Part shown: piece after piece, positions 35,129 through 49,070 of the stretch
Numbering within the stretch: the stretch's first letter is position 1
Layout: the number at the start of each line of letters is the position of its first letter
From: Microbacterium paraoxydans
GTDB lineage: Bacteria > Actinomycetota > Actinomycetes > Actinomycetales > Microbacteriaceae
Direction of reading: 5' to 3'
NCBI RefSeq assembly: GCF_019056515.1
Contig: NZ_CP064873.1
Span: forward strand, 2,170,001-2,234,000
Length of the DNA stretch: 64,000 nucleotides
Position numbers and translations under genes: made by a program
The notes under the pieces: generated by a model
The model's database searches: none
Seen by the model: the letters and a program-made list of their open reading frames with translations, nothing else
What the model was told of the DNA's origin: nothing

Positions 35129-36811
35129 TCAGACGCCGAGGCTGAGAAGCTCGCGGGCGTGGGTGAGTGCGGCATCGGAATCCGCGAGTCCGGAGAGCAG
35201 ACGGGCCATCTCGGCCTCGCGCTCCTCCCCGTCGAGCCGCCGCACGCTGGACGCGGTGACGGCGCCGTCGTGCGATTTCACGACGGTGAGATGGTTGTTC
35301 GCGAAGGCGGCGACCTGCGCGAGATGGGTGACGGCGATCACCTGAGACTTTTCGGCGAGTCGGGCGAGTCGCCGACCCACCTCGATCGCCGCCGCGCCGC
35401 CGATGCCCGCATCGACCTCGTCGAACACGAAGGTGGGCACGGGATCGGTCGCCGCGATGACGACCTCGATCGCGAGCATCACCCGCGACAGCTCGCCGCC
35501 GGAGGCGCCCTTGGCGACCGAGCGGGGTTCGGCGCCGGGATGCGGGGCGAGCAGGATGGCGACGTCGTCGCGGCCGTGGGTGCTCTCGGCCCCCGGGGCC
35601 ACAGAGACCTCCAGGCGCGCGTCCGGCATCGCCAGCGCGTGCAGCTCGGCGGTCACGGCCTCGCCGAGTCGGCCGGCCGCCTCGCTCCGGGCCGCGGTGA
35701 GAGCGTCGGCCCGGGCGTCGAGCTCCGTCCTGGCCGCGTCGCGCTCGGCGGTGAGGCGTTCCAGGCGCTCTCCGTCGTCGTCGAGTTCGGCCAGCCGCGC
35801 GGATCCGGTCTGCCACAGCGCCAGGGCCTCCGCCAGCGAGCCGTGCTGACGGATGAGGACGCCGAGCGCGGCCCGCCGCTCCTCGACGGCGGCCAGCTCG
35901 TGCGGACCGGACTCGTCGAGGTCGGCGAGGAAGCCGGAGAGCACACCGGCGGCGTCGGCAATGCGGTAGCCGATGTCGGCCAGGGTCTCCGCGACCTCCG
36001 CGAGCTTCGGGTCGGACACGCGCTCGATCGCTCGGCGCGCTTCCGCGACCAGCGCCGAGGCATCGGGCTCGCCCTCCTCGTTCGAGAGGGCTCCGTGGGC
36101 CAGGGCGGCGGCGACGCGGAGTTCCTCCGCGTTCGCGAGGCGCTCGGCACGAGCCGCCAGCTCCTCGTCCTCGCCCTCCTCGGGGGCGGTCGCCTCGATC
36201 AGGGCGAGGTCCTCCCGCAGCCGGGCGGCCTCCTCGGCACGCCGGTCACGGTTCGCGGTGATGTCGATGATCTGGGCGTCGAGCGTTCGCCAGCGCTCGA
36301 ACGCGGCCTGGTACTCCTCCAGCGCCCGGGCGATCGGTTCGCCGCCGAAGCGGTCGAGGGCGTCGCGCTGCGCGGCGGCCGACCGCAGCCGCAGCTGCTC
36401 GGACTGTCCGTGCACGACGATGAGCTCGTCCGCGAGCGAGGACAGCACTCCTGCCGGCGCGGCCCGCCCGCCGACGCTCGCGCGGCTGCGGCCCTCGGCG
36501 CTGAGGGTGCGCGAGACATAGAGCTCAGCGGTGCCGGCACCGGCCGGCTCCAGCTCTCCCCCGGCCTCGGCCACGATGTCGGCGACCTCGCCCTTCTCGG
36601 GCACGATCCACACCCCGGCCACCGAGGCCTGCGCGGCTCCCTTGCGCACGGCGCCCGAGTCGGCGCGCTGGCCGAGGAGCAGCCCGAGCCCGGTGACGAC
36701 CATGGTCTTCCCCGCGCCCGTCTCTCCGGTGATGGCCGTGAAGCCGGGGCCGAGCGGTAGGACGGCGTCGGCGATCACGCCGAGCCCCTGCATGCGCATC
36801 TCCTCGATCAT
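35129..36811 (-). CDS. recN: DNA repair protein RecN
   Basis: A 560-residue SMC-like repair ATPase for double-strand breaks. Walker A FTAITGETGAGKTMVVTGL is near 28-46, the ABC signature KGASGGELSRVMLAIEV near 435, and Walker B TFVFDEVDAGIGG near 465, with coiled-coil arms of charged repeats between (for example REDLALIEATAPEEGEDEELAARAE in parts). The ATG overlaps nadK (ATGA). There is no LexA box immediately upstream because recN is internal to the operon. pyrG follows directly, without the steA/steB genes that separate them in mycobacteria. Confidence 0.97.
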   Translation of the reverse strand: MIEEMRMQGLGVIADAVLPLGPGFTAITGETGAGKTMVVTGLGLLLGQRADSGAVRKGAAQASVAGVWIVPEKGEVADIVAEAGGELEPAGAGTAELYVSRTLSAEGRSRASVGGRAAPAGVLSSLADELIVVHGQSEQLRLRSAAAQRDALDRFGGEPIARALEEYQAAFERWRTLDAQIIDITANRDRRAEEAARLREDLALIEATAPEEGEDEELAARAERLANAEELRVAAALAHGALSNEEGEPDASALVAEARRAIERVSDPKLAEVAETLADIGYRIADAAGVLSGFLADLDESGPHELAAVEERRAALGVLIRQHGSLAEALALWQTGSARLAELDDDGERLERLTAERDAARTELDARADALTAARSEAAGRLGEAVTAELHALAMPDARLEVSVAPGAESTHGRDDVAILLAPHPGAEPRSVAKGASGGELSRVMLAIEVVIAATDPVPTFVFDEVDAGIGGAAAIEVGRRLARLAEKSQVIAVTHLAQVAAFANNHLTVVKSHDGAVTASSVRRLDGEEREAEMARLLSGLADSDAALTHARELLSLGV

Positions 36812-37725
36812 GCGTCGCTCCTCCGCTCCTGTCCGCGCCATCCTTCGACGGGCAGCTGGAACTTCCGCACGAGACGGTTCGTGAACGCCGTGGGGTGCAG
36901 ACGCGCGAGGCGGACCGGGCGCGACGAGCGGCGCACCACGACGCGGGCTCCCGGCGGAAGGTCGTGGGAACGACGGCCGTCGCACCAGAGGATGCCGGAG
37001 CCATCCGTCCGCTCCAGCATCTCGATCGCCACGGCCGCCTCGGGGCTCACCACGAGCGGCTTCGCGAAGAGCGCGTGCGCCGACAGCGGGACCACCGCGA
37101 TGGCCTCGACCGTCGGCCAGATGACCGGGCCGCCGGCGGAGAAGTTGTAGGCGGTCGAGCCGGTCGGCGTGGAGATGACCATGCCGTCGCAACCGAAGCT
37201 CGACAGCGGCCGCCCGTCGATCTCGAGCACCACCTCGATCATGCGCTCACGGCTCGCCTTCTCGACAGTCGCCTCGTTCAGGGCCCAGGTCTCGAAGACG
37301 ACATCGCCCGAGGCGTCCTTCACGCGCACCGACAGTGCCAGGCGCTCCTCGACCTCGTAGTCACGGGCGATGACGCGGCGCATCGCGTCGTCCATGTCGT
37401 CCCGGTCGATCTCCGCGAGGAAGCCGACGTGACCCATGTTGATGCCCAGCACCGGAGCGCCGCTGTCACGGACGAGCTCTGCCGCGCGGAGGATCGTGCC
37501 GTCGCCCCCGAGCACGATCGCGAGCTCGAGAGTCGCCGGTCCGGAGGCGTCCAGCACCTCGACGTCCGCGAAGAACGCATCGACCGCGGCGAGCTCGGCA
37601 TGGTCGTCGGCTGCCAGGACGGGACGGACCCCCGCACCGCGGAGGGCGTCGATCACCCGACGGGCGGCCGCGACGGTGTCGACGCGACCCGCGTGGGCGA
37701 CGACCAGGATCCTGCGCTCGTTCAT
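36808..37725 (-). CDS. nadK: NAD kinase
   Basis: A 305-residue ATP-NAD kinase, sole source of NADP. The conserved ELAIVLGGDGTILRAAEL with the GGDG motif is near 65-82, followed by GINMGHVGFLAE, NEATVEK, and FGCDGMVISTPTGSTAYNFSAGGPVIWP in two stretches near 160-190. Length is standard. It lies between tlyA and recN with ATGA overlaps on both sides. Confidence 0.97.
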   Translation of the reverse strand: MNERRILVVAHAGRVDTVAAARRVIDALRGAGVRPVLAADDHAELAAVDAFFADVEVLDASGPATLELAIVLGGDGTILRAAELVRDSGAPVLGINMGHVGFLAEIDRDDMDDAMRRVIARDYEVEERLALSVRVKDASGDVVFETWALNEATVEKASRERMIEVVLEIDGRPLSSFGCDGMVISTPTGSTAYNFSAGGPVIWPTVEAIAVVPLSAHALFAKPLVVSPEAAVAIEMLERTDGSGILWCDGRRSHDLPPGARVVVRRSSRPVRLARLHPTAFTNRLVRKFQLPVEGWRGQERRSDA

Positions 37726-38519
37726 CGTCCCCCTGCCAGCCGGTTGATGGTGTCCATCCATTCTGTCGGATTGCTGCCGCCGCCCGGCACGAGGTGCACG
37801 AGATACTCCGCATTGCCGTGTGTCCCGAGGATCGGGGAGGAGACGATCCCCGCCATCCCCATCCCGGCATCCCACGCGCTCCACACCACGCGGGCGACGG
37901 CATCGGCCCGGGTGGCGGGGTCGGTGACGAGGCCGCCGCGCACCGCGGTCCTCCCGACCTCGAACTGCGGCTTGACCAGCAGCAGCACGTCGGCGCCCGG
38001 CGCGGCCACGGCGACCACCGCGGGAAGCACGAGCTCGAGCGAGATGAAGGAGAGGTCGCCCACCACCAGGTCGGGCGACGTGGACTCCCCTGTCGCTGCG
38101 GTGAGGCTGTCACGCGTCATGTGCCGCACGTTGAAGCCCTCGACGGCGATGACGCCGGGGTCGGCGGCGACCGCGGGGGCGAGCTGGCCGTGGCCGACAT
38201 CCACGGCGAGGACACGGCGAGCGCCGCGTTCCCGCAGCACCTGCGTGAAACCGCCGGTCGAGGCCCCCATGTCGAGCGCGAGGCGTCCCTGCACCGGGAT
38301 GCCGAAGCCGTCGAGCCCGGCGATGAGCTTGTGCGCCGCGCGGCTGACGTAGTGGTCGGCGCCGGCGACCGTGATGGTGTTGTCGTCGCTGACCGCGGTC
38401 GAGGCCTTCACGACCGGGCGGCCGTCGACGCTCACGAGGCCGTCGGCGATGAGGGTGGCGGCATGCGTGCGCGAACGGGCGAGTCCTCGGGCGGCGAGGG
38501 CGGCGTCGAGTCGCGTCAT
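37722..38519 (-). CDS. tlyA: TlyA-family 16S/23S rRNA 2'-O-methyltransferase
   Basis: A 265-residue S4-plus-FtsJ methyltransferase. In mycobacteria TlyA methylates C1409 of 16S and C1920 of 23S rRNA, and its loss gives capreomycin resistance. The S4 domain RLDAALAARGLARSRTHAATLI begins at residue 3; the SAM-binding motif LALDMGASTGGFTQVLRERG is near 81-100, and DLVVGDLSFISLELVLP and LLLVKPQFEVGR follow. ATG 38519 overlaps the small upstream gene. The position right after the rRNA-linked block is conserved in actinobacteria. Confidence 0.95.
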   Translation of the reverse strand: MTRLDAALAARGLARSRTHAATLIADGLVSVDGRPVVKASTAVSDDNTITVAGADHYVSRAAHKLIAGLDGFGIPVQGRLALDMGASTGGFTQVLRERGARRVLAVDVGHGQLAPAVAADPGVIAVEGFNVRHMTRDSLTAATGESTSPDLVVGDLSFISLELVLPAVVAVAAPGADVLLLVKPQFEVGRTAVRGGLVTDPATRADAVARVVWSAWDAGMGMAGIVSSPILGTHGNAEYLVHLVPGGGSNPTEWMDTINRLAGGR

Positions 38520-38695
38520 CGTGGTCCCGGGGTCTCCCGCAGGTCGTGCCGGGATCCGCTCTCGAGTCGTCGCGAGAGTTCGTCGTGCAGGGCCGAGTAC
38601 GCGTCCGCGCGTGCGGCGAGCGGCTGCCCTTCGATCAGGCGCAGACGACTCCACAGGCCGTCCGTCGGCGCGCTGGTCGTCGTCTCATCGCTCAC
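38516..38695 (-). CDS. Small hypothetical protein before tlyA, 59 residues
   Basis: A short protein, starting (V)SDETTTSAPTDGLWSRLRLI, with a central helix LAARADAYSALHDELSRRLESG. Small proteins of this kind commonly precede tlyA in actinobacteria and have no known function. The GTG at 38695 has TACAGT exactly 6 nt upstream, so it should be leaderless and provide an internal promoter for tlyA-nadK-recN. Its stop overlaps the tlyA start (ATGA). Confidence 0.75.
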   Translation of the reverse strand: MSDETTTSAPTDGLWSRLRLIEGQPLAARADAYSALHDELSRRLESGSRHDLRETPGPR

Positions 38696-38744
38696 GCTTC
38701 CACTGTACGCGGCGCCGCCGACGGGCGGCGGCGCCACGCGTGGC

Positions 38745-39794
38745 TCAGGGGCGGTGGAACGGGTCCGCGTACAGCCGTTCCGGAACACGGAGGACGAACA
38801 CCGGCGTCCCGGACGCCCAGATCGCGGCGGCGCCCGCACGGAGCAGATCGAGCTGGTCGCCGGACTCGGCGACGATCTCGACGTCTGCGCCTCGGACGCG
38901 GACGGCAGCGCCGTTCACGTCGAACACACCGTCGGTCACGGTGGGCTCGGGGTACGGCTCGTGCAGACCGCGCAGGTCGCCGAGGATGTAGGTCGGGCGC
39001 GATCCTTCGGGCGCGGCGAGGACGTGCTTGGGACGGTCGATACCGGTCAGCACCAGGGCGGACTCGATGCCCGCACGGCTGGCGCCCATGATGTCGGTGT
39101 CGAGGCGGTCACCGATGAAGAGCGCCTTCGCCGCGCCGAAACGGGCGAGCGCCTCCTCGAAGATCGGGGTCTCCGGCTTGCCCGCCACCGTCGCCAGGCG
39201 ACCGATCGCGGTGTGCACGGCGGACACGAGAGTGCCGTTCCCCGGGGCGACGCCCCGCTCGCGCGGGATCGTCCAGTCGGTGTTCGTGGCGATCCACGGG
39301 ATGCCGCCCTCGTCCTCGGGGACCTTGAGCGCGAACGCCGCCTCGGCGAGGTCGGTCCAGGCGACCTCGGGCGCGAAGCCCTGGACCACGGCCTGCGGCG
39401 CGTCCTCGGCGCTGCGCGTGACCGTGTACCCGGCCTTCTGCACCTCGTCGACGAGGCCGTCGCCGCCCACCACGAGGATGGTCGCCGGCGCCGGCACGAT
39501 CCCGGACAGCAGACGCATCGCCGCCTGCGGGCTCGTGACGACGTCCTGCGGAGCCACGTCGAGCCCGAGACTCGTGAGGTGCGCGGCCACCGAGGCGTCG
39601 GTGCGCGAAGCGTTGTTCGTGATGTAGCCGAGGCGCACCGCGTGAGCCGCCGCATTCAGGCTCTCCACCGCATGCGGCAGAGCGCCGGGACCGGCATAGA
39701 CCACGCCGTCGAGGTCGGCGAGGACGGTGTCCATGCCTTCGAGCGGCGTGCGTCCCGTCGGGCGCTTCCGCGCCTTCGCTGTGAAGAGCCCCAC
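38745..39794 (-). CDS. HAD-superfamily IIA phosphatase
   Basis: A 349-residue HAD-IIA (NagD/phosphoglycolate phosphatase-like) hydrolase. Motif I is TVLADLDGVVYAG near 23-35 with the nucleophile Asp; motif II Thr/Ser is in GYITNNASRTDASV; the Lys/IIA cap region is near 130; motif III is ALFIGDRLDTDIMGASRAG near 225. Substrate unknown. GTG at 39794 shares one base with the stop of the upstream REGGY-repeat gene (TAGTG), indicating translational coupling. It is about 70 residues longer than minimal NagD owing to a C-terminal extension. Confidence 0.92.
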   Translation of the reverse strand: MGLFTAKARKRPTGRTPLEGMDTVLADLDGVVYAGPGALPHAVESLNAAAHAVRLGYITNNASRTDASVAAHLTSLGLDVAPQDVVTSPQAAMRLLSGIVPAPATILVVGGDGLVDEVQKAGYTVTRSAEDAPQAVVQGFAPEVAWTDLAEAAFALKVPEDEGGIPWIATNTDWTIPRERGVAPGNGTLVSAVHTAIGRLATVAGKPETPIFEEALARFGAAKALFIGDRLDTDIMGASRAGIESALVLTGIDRPKHVLAAPEGSRPTYILGDLRGLHEPYPEPTVTDGVFDVNGAAVRVRGADVEIVAESGDQLDLLRAGAAAIWASGTPVFVLRVPERLYADPFHRP

Positions 39795-41767
39795 TACGCC
39801 TCCGGCTTCTCGGACGCGGAGGGCGAGTCGTCCTCCGTCTCGTCGTCGTCCGTCTCGTCGTCCTCGCCGAGCATCTCGCGCACCTCGTCCTCGATGGACG
39901 GCTCGGCGGGCTCGGGGGCCTCGGTCGTGTCGGGAGCTTCGGCCGCGTCGTCGGCTTCGGTCGCGTCGTCGGCCTCGTCCTCGGCCTCCTCCTCGTCCTC
40001 GACAGAAGCGACATCAACGTCGGAGAACTCGTCGTCGGAGAACCCGTCCTCGATGAGGCCGTCCTCCACGTAGAGCTCTTCGTCGCCGGCCTCGTCGACA
40101 CCGAGAGCCTCGGCGGCGACCTCGGCACGGCGCGCCCAGAACTCGGCTTCGTCCGTACGCCCGAGGTCCTCCAGGACGGCGGCGCGCGCGGCGAACAGCG
40201 CGGGGCTCCACTCGAATGCGCGGTCCGGGTCCAGCTCCGGGATCTCGAGCTCTCCGAGCGCCAGCTCGAGGTCTCCCTGGTCGAGCCGGGCACCCGACAT
40301 CGCGATAGCCAGGGCGACTCGCACGGGCGTGGTCAGAGCTGATCGGTCCACCGCCCGACCGGTCTCGAGGGCGCGGTCGGGGCGCCCGATACCGCGCTCG
40401 CTGTCGACCATGAGGGCGATCTGGTCATCCTTACCGGAGATCCGGCGGTAGGTACGCAGCTCGCGCAGCGCCAAGGCGAAGTCGCCGGTCGCATAGGCGG
40501 TGATGCCGAGGGTCTCGCGGACGATCGCGATCCGGCCGGCACGACGCGACGCCGCCAGCGCATGCTCGTGCGCCAGAGCGGGGTCCTCGTCGATCAGCCG
40601 GGAGGCCATCGCCAGGTGACGAGCGACGAACTCGGCGTTCTCTTTGCTCAGCGTCTTCAGCTCGTTGCGCGCGGACGGGTGCAGGTCGCGCGCGGTGACC
40701 TCGTCCGGGACGCGGGGCTCGTCGAAGCGCGGACGCTCGTTCGCCGCGTTGGCCGGACGCTCCCGCCCAGCCCCGCCGCGCTGCGGGAAGGGCCGCGACC
40801 GGTCACTCCCCCGCTCACGCTCGAACCCGCCCTCGCGACGCGGAGCGGAGTCACGGTTGTAGCCGCCCTCGCGACGAGGACCGGAGTCACGGTTGTAGCC
40901 GCCTTCGCGACGCGGAGCGCTGTCCCGGTTGTAGCCCCCCTCGCGACGGGGCGCACCACCGTCGCGGTTGTAACCACCCTCGCGGCGAGGGGCACCACCG
41001 TCACGGTTGTAGCCACCCTCACGACGGGGCGCACCACCGTCACGGTTGTAGCCACCCTCACGACGGGGCGCACCACCGTCACGGTTGTAGCCGCCCTCAC
41101 GACGGGGCGCACCATCGCGGTTGTAACCACCTTCGCGACGCGGGGCGCCGTCACGGTTGTTGTAGCCGCCCTCGCGACGAGGCGCACCACCGTCACGGTT
41201 GTAGCCGCCCTCGCGACGCGACGCACCATCACGGTTGTTGTAGCCACCCTCACGTCGCGGAGCACCATCGCGTTTGTAACCACCCTCACGACGCGGAGCG
41301 CTGTCACGGTTGTTGTAGCCGCCCTCGCGACGAGGCGCACCACCATCGCGGTTGTAACCACCCTCACGACGCGGAGCACCACCATCACGGTTGTAGCCAC
41401 CCTCACGACGCGGAGCACCGTCACGGTTGTTGTAGCCGCCTTCGCGACGAGGCGCACCACCATCGCGGTTGTAGCTGCCTTCACGGCGGGGGGCAGCACC
41501 GTCACGGTTGTTGTAGCCGCCCTCGCGACGAGGCGCACCACCATCGCGGTTGTAGCCGCCCTCACGACGCGGCGCACCACCATCACGGCTGTAGCCACCT
41601 TCGCGACGCGGGGCACCGTCACGGTTGTAGCCACCCTCACGACGCGGGCCGCGGTCGCCGGAGCGAGATGCGCCGTCGCGGTAGACGGGGCGACCTCCGG
41701 AAGGACGATCGTTGCGCTGGTTCCTGTCGTCGTTGCGACGTGGACGGCGCTCTTCCTCTTCCGGCAT
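39794..41767 (-). CDS. REGGY-repeat disordered protein with C-terminal TPR-like domain
   Basis: A 657-residue protein of unknown function in three parts: an acidic/basic lead (MPEEEERRPRRNDDRNQRND), 22 near-identical 11-14-residue repeats of the type PRREGGYNRDGGA (residues about 42-317), and a folded helical domain of about 230 residues beginning PDEVTARDLHPSARNELKTL, with TPR-like pairs such as EHALAASRRAGRIAIVRETL and YATGDFALALRELRTYRRI. It ends in a strongly acidic tail. Arg/Gly/Tyr-rich repeats resemble RGG boxes that bind RNA and drive condensation. The gene starts just 33 nt from the rRNA terminator hairpin, on the same strand, and ends overlapping the HAD gene. A GGGAG ribosome site precedes the ATG. 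Confidence 0.88.
   Translation of the reverse strand: MPEEEERRPRRNDDRNQRNDRPSGGRPVYRDGASRSGDRGPRREGGYNRDGAPRREGGYSRDGGAPRREGGYNRDGGAPRREGGYNNRDGAAPRREGSYNRDGGAPRREGGYNNRDGAPRREGGYNRDGGAPRREGGYNRDGGAPRREGGYNNRDSAPRREGGYKRDGAPRREGGYNNRDGASRREGGYNRDGGAPRREGGYNNRDGAPRREGGYNRDGAPRREGGYNRDGGAPRREGGYNRDGGAPRREGGYNRDGGAPRREGGYNRDGGAPRREGGYNRDSAPRREGGYNRDSGPRREGGYNRDSAPRREGGFERERGSDRSRPFPQRGGAGRERPANAANERPRFDEPRVPDEVTARDLHPSARNELKTLSKENAEFVARHLAMASRLIDEDPALAHEHALAASRRAGRIAIVRETLGITAYATGDFALALRELRTYRRISGKDDQIALMVDSERGIGRPDRALETGRAVDRSALTTPVRVALAIAMSGARLDQGDLELALGELEIPELDPDRAFEWSPALFAARAAVLEDLGRTDEAEFWARRAEVAAEALGVDEAGDEELYVEDGLIEDGFSDDEFSDVDVASVEDEEEAEDEADDATEADDAAEAPDTTEAPEPAEPSIEDEVREMLGEDDETDDDETEDDSPSASEKPEA
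40815..41645 (-). repeat. Coding tandem-repeat tract of the REGGY protein
   Basis: About 22 direct repeats of 33-42 bp run through the gene at 39794-41767, each encoding RREGGYN(N)RDG(G)AP. Period lengths are multiples of three, so the frame is kept. Copies differ mainly by Asn or Gly insertion and by silent third-base changes, consistent with recombination-driven expansion followed by drift. Copy number is likely to vary between strains. Confidence 0.9.
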
Positions 41768-41800
41768 GGTGCTCCCTGTTCTCTTCGTGCTGTAAACGCA

Positions 41801-41830
41801 AAATGGCCACCCAACGATGGGTGGCCATTT
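41801..41830 (-). terminator. Terminator of the rRNA operon
   Basis: AAATGGCCACCC (41801-41812) and GGGTGGCCATTT (41819-41830) form a perfect 12-bp stem with a 6-nt loop, 15 nt past the 5S 3' end. On the minus strand the stem is followed by TGCGTTT, and A-rich bases precede it. It is symmetric and should work for the minus-strand rRNA operon. Confidence 0.88.
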
Positions 41831-41844
41831 CGACTAAAAGGAGT

Positions 41845-41961
41845 CCGGCGGTGTCCTACTCTCCCACAGGGTCCCCCCTGCAGTACCATCGGCGCTGTGA
41901 GGCTTAGCTTCCGGGTTCGGAATGTGACCGGGCGTTTCCCTCACGCTATGGCCGCCGAAAC
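41845..41961 (-). rRNA. rrf: 5S ribosomal RNA
   Basis: The minus strand begins GTTTCGGCGGCCATAGCG and contains GGGAAACGCCCGGTCACATT, then CCGAACCCGGAAGCTAAG and GGTACTGCAGGGGGGACCC, ending at the paired CCGCCGGAC. These are the conserved 5S loops and the closing helix. Length about 117 nt; ends are accurate to a few bases. It is the last gene of the operon. Confidence 0.96.
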
Positions 41962-42071
41962 ACTATTGATGTTTCAATCAAACCTAAAGCAATGATGAAT
42001 CATTGTTGAAGGTAGTTCTCGACCGTACATCGAGAACCACTCAGTGGACGCAAGCACCAACAAACGGTGTG

Positions 42072-47106
<5,035 letters not shown>

Positions 47107-47359
47107 AAGAAATTGCATACGAACCGGGGAAAAACCGGAACGCAGCGAGTTTGATGCTGACCAAAGAGACGAATTCATTGCTGACTTCATCCGTTGCCAA
47201 CCCCACAAAGAGGTTGGTCTTTGATCCAAAGGAATTCTCACCCAGCCGAAGCTAGACGAGGATAATTTGGCATTTGACAAGTGCACGCTGTTGAGTTCTC
47301 AAGGATCGGATGCTCCCACGACCCAGCCATCACAACCAGGCCCGCAGGGCAACTTCTAT

Positions 47360-47387
47360 ATCTTAGCCATCCCGACCCGCTTGTCAA
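47360..47387 (-). promoter_or_regulatory. rRNA operon promoter
   Basis: On the minus strand TTGACA (47382-47387) and TAAGAT (47360-47365) are separated by 16 nt, a near-consensus housekeeping promoter about 250 nt upstream of 16S. Downstream the leader carries TTGAGAACTCAACAGCGTGC (47281-47300 on the complement), a GAGAACTC hairpin motif found in actinobacterial rrn leaders. The gene-free stretch 47107-47702 is otherwise this leader plus about 300 nt without recognisable features. Confidence 0.85.
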
Positions 47388-47702
47388 ATCGGCGCGCCGC
47401 GCGGATCTTGGATCCGCTGCGCAGCCGGTGACAGCCGCAGAAGGGGTGGATCTCCCATCCTAGGCGCAAGCGCCGGATCTCTCAAGTGAGAGTGGATCGG
47501 GAGTGGTTCTCCGCTTGAGGGGGGTGAAGCTCTGGGCTTCTCCGCTTCCCTGTGGGGCGAACAAGTAATAAGTTACGTGGATTCCGGGGGTCTGGCAAAT
47601 CGGGCGCACCACCCCGGGCGTGTCGCGGGCGCCCCGCGCCGGGATTCGGCCGGATCAGCGGCTGTTTCCGGCGGTATCCGGGGGCGGAGTAGCATCACGC
47701 CC

Positions 47703-49037
47703 ATGCGCACTCCCTCCTCCGACACCACTGCCGATCTGCTCGTCCGTGTGTGGCGGGACACGGGCGTCGCGCCCCTCCCCGCGGACTCCCTCGCGTCACT
47801 CCGCACTCTCGATCCGGTGCCCCTCGCCTCGCGCACGGCGACCGCAGAGCTGGCTCTCGCCAGTGTGGCCGCGGTGACCGTGGCCGCCGGACTCGACCCC
47901 GGGTCCATCGATCCCCGACGCGTGGCCGTCGCCTACCGGAGCGACCGCTACCTGCTGGTCGACGGAACTCCCCCGCCGGTGTGGGCGCCGCTCTCCGGGT
48001 TCTGGGAGAGCGGCGACGGGTGGGTCCGCACACATGGCAACTACCCGCACCACGCTCGAGCGCTTCGCCGCGCACTCGGTCTGTCCGGCTCGGCGGGTGC
48101 GGAGACCGTGACCCGCAGGATGTCGACCCTCTCGACCGACGAGGCCGTGGGCCTCATCTCCGCGGCGGGCGGACTCGCCGTGGCCGTGCGTCACGAGGAC
48201 CCCGAGGCCGACCGGGCGCAGCGAGCTGCTCCGCTCCTCGATGTCGCGGTCGCCGACCCCGAGGGCGGACGAGCGAAGGACCGACGGACCTCGTCTCCCG
48301 ACGTCTCGGCGCGCGCTCCGCTCGCCGGCCTCCGTGTCCTGGACCTCACCCGAGTGATCGCGGGGCCGGTGTGCACACGGACGCTCGCTCTCCTCGGCGC
48401 CGACGTGCTGCGTCTCGACCCGCCGCAGCTCCCCGAGCTCCCGTGGCAGCACCTCGACACCGGCCATGGCAAGCGCTCCGCACGCCTCGACGCCCGGTCC
48501 CCCGAGTTGCACGCCCTTCTGGAGTCGGCGGATGCGGTCGTGCTCGGATACCGGCCCGCCTCGCTGGACCGGCTCGGCCTCTCCCCCGACGCTCTGGTCG
48601 AGCAGCACCCGGGTCTCCTCGTCGCGCAGCTCAGCGCCTGGGGACCCGATCATCCCGAGCGCGCCGGTTTCGACAGTCTCGTCCAGGCGGAGAGCGGCAT
48701 CGCGATGATCGAGGGCGACGACGGACGGCCGGGCGCCCTCCCCGCCCAGGCGCTGGATCACAGCAGCGGATATCTTCTCGCCGCCGCACTCACCCGCCTG
48801 CTCCGTTCCCGCGACGGGCGCTCGCGCATCGTGCGCACCTCCCTGCGCCGGGTCGCCGCCGAACTGCTGGGGATGCCGCGCACGACCGCTGCCGTGCGCG
48901 CGCCGGAGATCGACGCCTCGGCGCATCTCGCGCGATTCGACGTGGACGGGACCCCGGTCGTGACGGCGGCACCCGCGCTCCCCGGGCTCAGGTTCGAGGC
49001 CCCGCACGCATGGGGCACGGACGCACCACGCTGGTGA
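47703..49037 (+). CDS. CoA-transferase family III (CaiB/BaiF) protein
   Basis: A 444-residue class III CoA-transferase-like protein. The central part has LAGLRVLDLTRVIAGPVCTR near 209-228, GADVLRLD, and the putative catalytic Asp in FDSLVQAESGIAMIEG near 325, followed by SSGYLLAAALTRLLRSR. The N-terminal 200 residues (LALASVAAVTVAAGLDPGSI; RVAVAYRSDRYLLVDG) look like a degenerate second copy of the fold, a domain order seen in actinobacterial homologues. Substrates are unknown. The ATG at 47703 has TAGCAT 7 nt upstream (leaderless type). It is divergent from the rRNA promoter and converges on the DUF4184 gene. Confidence 0.88.
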   Translation: MRTPSSDTTADLLVRVWRDTGVAPLPADSLASLRTLDPVPLASRTATAELALASVAAVTVAAGLDPGSIDPRRVAVAYRSDRYLLVDGTPPPVWAPLSGFWESGDGWVRTHGNYPHHARALRRALGLSGSAGAETVTRRMSTLSTDEAVGLISAAGGLAVAVRHEDPEADRAQRAAPLLDVAVADPEGGRAKDRRTSSPDVSARAPLAGLRVLDLTRVIAGPVCTRTLALLGADVLRLDPPQLPELPWQHLDTGHGKRSARLDARSPELHALLESADAVVLGYRPASLDRLGLSPDALVEQHPGLLVAQLSAWGPDHPERAGFDSLVQAESGIAMIEGDDGRPGALPAQALDHSSGYLLAAALTRLLRSRDGRSRIVRTSLRRVAAELLGMPRTTAAVRAPEIDASAHLARFDVDGTPVVTAAPALPGLRFEAPHAWGTDAPRW

Positions 49038-49070
49038 CCCGGCTTCCCGACGTGCCGCGTCCGCTGCGGG

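Noticed and set aside
40815..41645. Regular direct repeats resembling a CRISPR array
   Set aside because: Units follow each other without spacers, periods are multiples of three, and they encode the REGGY repeats within one gene. No cas genes are present.
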